From an uncultured Aquimarina sp. (GTDB taxonomy: Bacteria > Bacteroidota > Bacteroidia > Flavobacteriales > Flavobacteriaceae): 64,000 nucleotides of DNA. The stretch is from positions 620,001 to 684,000 of the forward strand of contig CANMFM010000004.1 of NCBI GenBank assembly GCA_947497175.1, read 5' to 3'. The notes below the pieces were generated by a model, which saw only the letters and a list, made by a program, of their open reading frames with translations, had not been told where the DNA came from and searched no databases. Of this stretch, positions 61,662 through 64,000 are shown one piece after another (the first letter of the stretch is position 1; every line of letters begins with the position of its first letter). The position numbers and the translations under genes were made by a program.

Positions 61662-62931
61662 TATTCCTGTTTGAAGATCTACGTTTTTTATTGCGTTGAT
61701 TATTGGGTTTGCTCCTTTTTTTGTTTTCTGGATTTCCCGTTTTAGTTTTTGGTTTATTAGAAACTACTGTTTGTTTTTCTGAGGTATTTTTAGTTGTATT
61801 TCTTCTCTTATTACGATTTCTTCTTTTTTTGGTTCGTTTAGGTTGGTCAAATCGTGTTAAGCTATCTTGTCCTACAACGTTCTCAAAATCTGTTTTAGTA
61901 TCTTCTAGTAATTCTGAAGCAAACTCTTCCAGGCTGGCAATTTTTTCATTATTATTATTGGCCGCTATAATCTCGTTTACATCATCTTTAGAAATTTTGT
62001 GCCAATTCATCCATTCTCCTTCATAAGCATACCATAGTACCCCTTTGAAAATGTCAATTTTTTGACATACTGCCACTCCTTTTTCTGTTTGAAGTTTTAT
62101 TTCTGTTTTTGGAAAACTATTTAGTGCATCAATGTAAGCGTCCAATTCATAATTAAGACAACATTTTAGTTTACCACACTGACCAGCAAGCTTTTGTGGA
62201 TTTAAAGACAATTGTTGGTATCGGGCTGCACTTGTATTTACAGATCTAAAATCAGTGAGCCATGTAGAACAACACAATTCGCGCCCACAAGATCCAATAC
62301 CCCCAAGTCGGGCTGCCTCTTGTCTAAAACCAACCTGACGCATCTCGATACGTGTGCTAAATTCATGAGCAAACTCCTTGATTAATTGTCTGAAATCTAC
62401 ACGTTCTTCGGCGGTATAATAGAACGTTGCCTTTGAACCATCTCCTTGAAATTCTATATCAGAAATTTTCATTTGCAAATCGAGTCGTATGGCAATTTCT
62501 CTGGCCCGAACTTTCATTGCTTCTTCTTTATCTCTAGACTTTTGCCAGATATCTATATCTTTTTGAGATGCTTTTCGATATACTTTTTTTACGTCTTCAC
62601 TATCTACCTCAACCTTCTTTTTTTTCATCTGTATCCTTACTAGCTCACCAGTAAGAGAAACAATGCCCACATCATGACCGGGAGAAGCTTCTGTAGCCAC
62701 TATATCCCCAATACTCAACGAAAGATTTTCGGTATTCTTAAAGAAACTTTTTCTACCATTTTTAAATCGTATCTCAACACACGAAAAAGGTATAGCGCCA
62801 CTGGGAAGTGACATGTTTGACAACCAATCAAAAACTGTTAATTTATTACAACCATCGGTACCACAGGTACCATTATTTTTGCATCCTTTTGGTTGTCCGT
62901 CTTTTCCGGAGGAACAACTACTACACCCCAT
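61648..62931 (-). CDS. ricT: PSP1/RicT-family protein
   Basis: This encodes 427 residues. A Cys-rich N-terminus (CSSCSSGKDGQPKGC) precedes a PSP1 domain (~100-300) with GGIGSCGRELCCSTWL and CGKLKCCLNYEL; the C-terminal ~80 residues are Lys/Asn/Arg-rich. In Bacillus RicT is part of the Ric complex that affects RNA processing; here the basic tail suggests RNA or ribosome binding. It is the first gene of ricT-gldH-pbp1A. Confidence 0.9.
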   Translation of the reverse strand: MGCSSCSSGKDGQPKGCKNNGTCGTDGCNKLTVFDWLSNMSLPSGAIPFSCVEIRFKNGRKSFFKNTENLSLSIGDIVATEASPGHDVGIVSLTGELVRIQMKKKKVEVDSEDVKKVYRKASQKDIDIWQKSRDKEEAMKVRAREIAIRLDLQMKISDIEFQGDGSKATFYYTAEERVDFRQLIKEFAHEFSTRIEMRQVGFRQEAARLGGIGSCGRELCCSTWLTDFRSVNTSAARYQQLSLNPQKLAGQCGKLKCCLNYELDAYIDALNSFPKTEIKLQTEKGVAVCQKIDIFKGVLWYAYEGEWMNWHKISKDDVNEIIAANNNNEKIASLEEFASELLEDTKTDFENVVGQDSLTRFDQPKRTKKRRNRNKRRNTTKNTSEKQTVVSNKPKTKTGNPENKKRSKPNNQRNKKRRSSNRNNDKA

Positions 62932-63030
62932 ATTTTCTTATATATTGAAATTTGTCTGTGATTATAATCACAACAAATATGGTTCTTACTACGGTTAGAA
63001 ATATAATCTATTTCTAACATCTTAATTGTT

Positions 63031-63069
63031 AAAGATACTATGAAAAAAATTATCTGCCATAGTATCTTT
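63031..63069 (-). terminator. Terminator of trhO
   Basis: AAAGATACTATG (63031-63042) pairs perfectly with CATAGTATCTTT (63058-63069), a 12-bp stem around 15 bases, just after the trhO stop on the minus strand. Confidence 0.7.
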
Positions 63070-63081
63070 GGCATTTTACCT

Positions 63082-64000
63082 TTACTGCTTGTATTTCAAC
63101 ACTTCAGAACGGCCTTTTTTAAAGATTTTATTACTGTTTCCTTTGCCTTTTCTTAGTGCTTTTTGTTCTTCAAACGGTAATCGGTTTATTTCCATACACT
63201 CTGTAGAACAACAATTTTCCATTTTTGTTGCACACGCCGAACATTGTATAAATAAAAGATGGCATGCTTCATTTTCACAATTTACATGTGTATCACATGG
63301 GTTACCACATTGATGACAACTTGCAATTACATCATCTGAAATTCGTTCTGATCGTCTATGATCAAAAACAAAGTTTTTTCCCAAAAATTTATTTTCTAAA
63401 CCTTGTTCTTCAACTTGTCTGGCATATTCGATTATACCTCCTTCTAATTGAAATACATTTTTAAACCCTTTGTGTTTATAGTAGGCACTGGCTTTTTCAC
63501 ATCGGATTCCACCTGTGCAATACATTACTAGTTTTTTATCTTCTTTATGATCTTTAAGATCTTCTTCGATACTATCTAAGGAATCTCTGAAGGTATCCAC
63601 ATCAGGAGTAACCGCGCCTTTAAAATGACCTATTTCGCTCTCATAATGATTGCGCATATCCACCAATACAGTATCTGGGTCTTCTATAAGCTCATTAAAT
63701 TTTGAAGCATCAACATGAACGCCCTTATTAGTAACATCAAAAGCGCCATCATCTAACCCGTCTGCAACTATTTTATGTCTGACCTTGACTTTAAGTTTTA
63801 AGAAGGATTTTGCATCCTGTTCTCTGGCAATATTTAAACGTACATTTTCTAAAAACGAGATACTATCGAGGTGTCTTTTAAAGGCTTCAAAGTTTGGTGC
63901 CGGAACTGATAATTGACCGTTTATCCCTTCTCTAGCTACATAAATTCGCCCAAGAACATCTAATTCATCCCAATGAATAAAAAGGTGATTTCTGAAAATT
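63082..64000 (-). CDS. trhO: tRNA uridine(34) hydroxylase / rhodanese-related protein, 5' end outside window
   Basis: The frame is open on the minus strand from the right edge to the stop at 63082, so about 305 residues are visible and the N-terminus is missing. The N-terminal domain reads [26 protein letters not shown], then the rhodanese block [16 protein letters not shown] and the active-site loop [11 protein letters not shown]. The C-terminal end is Cys-rich ([23 protein letters not shown]), as in YceA/TrhO proteins that make ho5U34 in tRNA. A shorter frame could start at 63666, but the upstream part is clearly coding. Confidence 0.9.
   Translation of the reverse strand, partial: IFRNHLFIHWDELDVLGRIYVAREGINGQLSVPAPNFEAFKRHLDSISFLENVRLNIAREQDAKSFLKLKVKVRHKIVADGLDDGAFDVTNKGVHVDASKFNELIEDPDTVLVDMRNHYESEIGHFKGAVTPDVDTFRDSLDSIEEDLKDHKEDKKLVMYCTGGIRCEKASAYYKHKGFKNVFQLEGGIIEYARQVEEQGLENKFLGKNFVFDHRRSERISDDVIASCHQCGNPCDTHVNCENEACHLLFIQCSACATKMENCCSTECMEINRLPFEEQKALRKGKGNSNKIFKKGRSEVLKYKQ

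Overview
The window looks like a chromosomal segment of a marine-type member of the Flavobacteriaceae (Bacteroidota), plausibly an Aquimarina-like genus. The evidence is low GC, Bacteroidota promoters of the TTG...TAnnTTTG kind, a type IX secretion sorting domain at the left edge, the gliding lipoprotein GldH, a RicT/PSP1 protein, DUF2911 and DUF2834 proteins, an AraC regulator fused to a membrane sensor, and a permease/M1-aminopeptidase fusion. Genus is inference; no rRNA or tRNA gene was seen.

Layout. 1-4.1 kb: the end of a T9SS cargo gene, a secreted unknown, a membrane AraC regulator, DUF2911 and DUF2834 genes, and a structured non-coding RNA candidate (3845-4034) whose fold resembles 6S RNA. 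4457-14478: a 10.0-kb integrated element that splits a chromosomal 3'-5' exonuclease gene. Its halves lie at 14477-14838 and 4103-4456 and rejoin in frame if the element is removed. 14.8-24.6 kb: housekeeping genes (serine hydrolase, ogt, a CNNM/CBS protein, cytochrome c, TerB-like, hemB) and an ABC ATPase with a 1201-aa permease/aminopeptidase. 25-30 kb: a GH65 enzyme with a likely 3' frameshift, an outer-surface protein and two lipoproteins. 30-36 kb: the haem cluster hemA-C-D-E-F with two small membrane/unknown genes, divergent from an AraC gene, followed by hemH and a MATE exporter; hemJ lies at 46.5 kb. 40-50 kb: a sugar dehydrogenase-like lipoprotein, AraC, a giant BNR-repeat protein, yicC-gmk-nadD. 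50-64 kb: an enoyl-CoA hydratase, an NtrY-like kinase, a peptide ABC ATPase, an M57 protease, a CoA-transferase operon with an inserted peroxiredoxin, ricT-gldH-pbp1A, and a 5'-truncated trhO.

The inserted element is the most interesting part. It carries a large serine recombinase at its right end and a small serine resolvase at its left end. In its joined circular form it would have an attP with 11-bp inverted arms placed almost symmetrically around an AA dinucleotide. Inside are: a protein with motifs resembling the palm of family-A polymerases/T7 RNA polymerase; two arrays of iteron-like repeats; a chain of hairpins between a good promoter and a terminator (an unexplained structured RNA); an XRE regulator next to a secreted unknown; a compact three-gene ubiquitin-like operon (triple beta-grasp multiubiquitin protein, E1-like ThiF protein with an N-terminal DUF6791-like region, and a DUF6527 zinc-site protein); a short terminator-ended RNA; and an XRE/ImmA pair with an operator over its promoter. 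No relaxase or secretion gene is visible. I infer an integrative, plasmid-like element that may replicate as a circle and that carries a ubiquitin-like, probably defensive, cargo.
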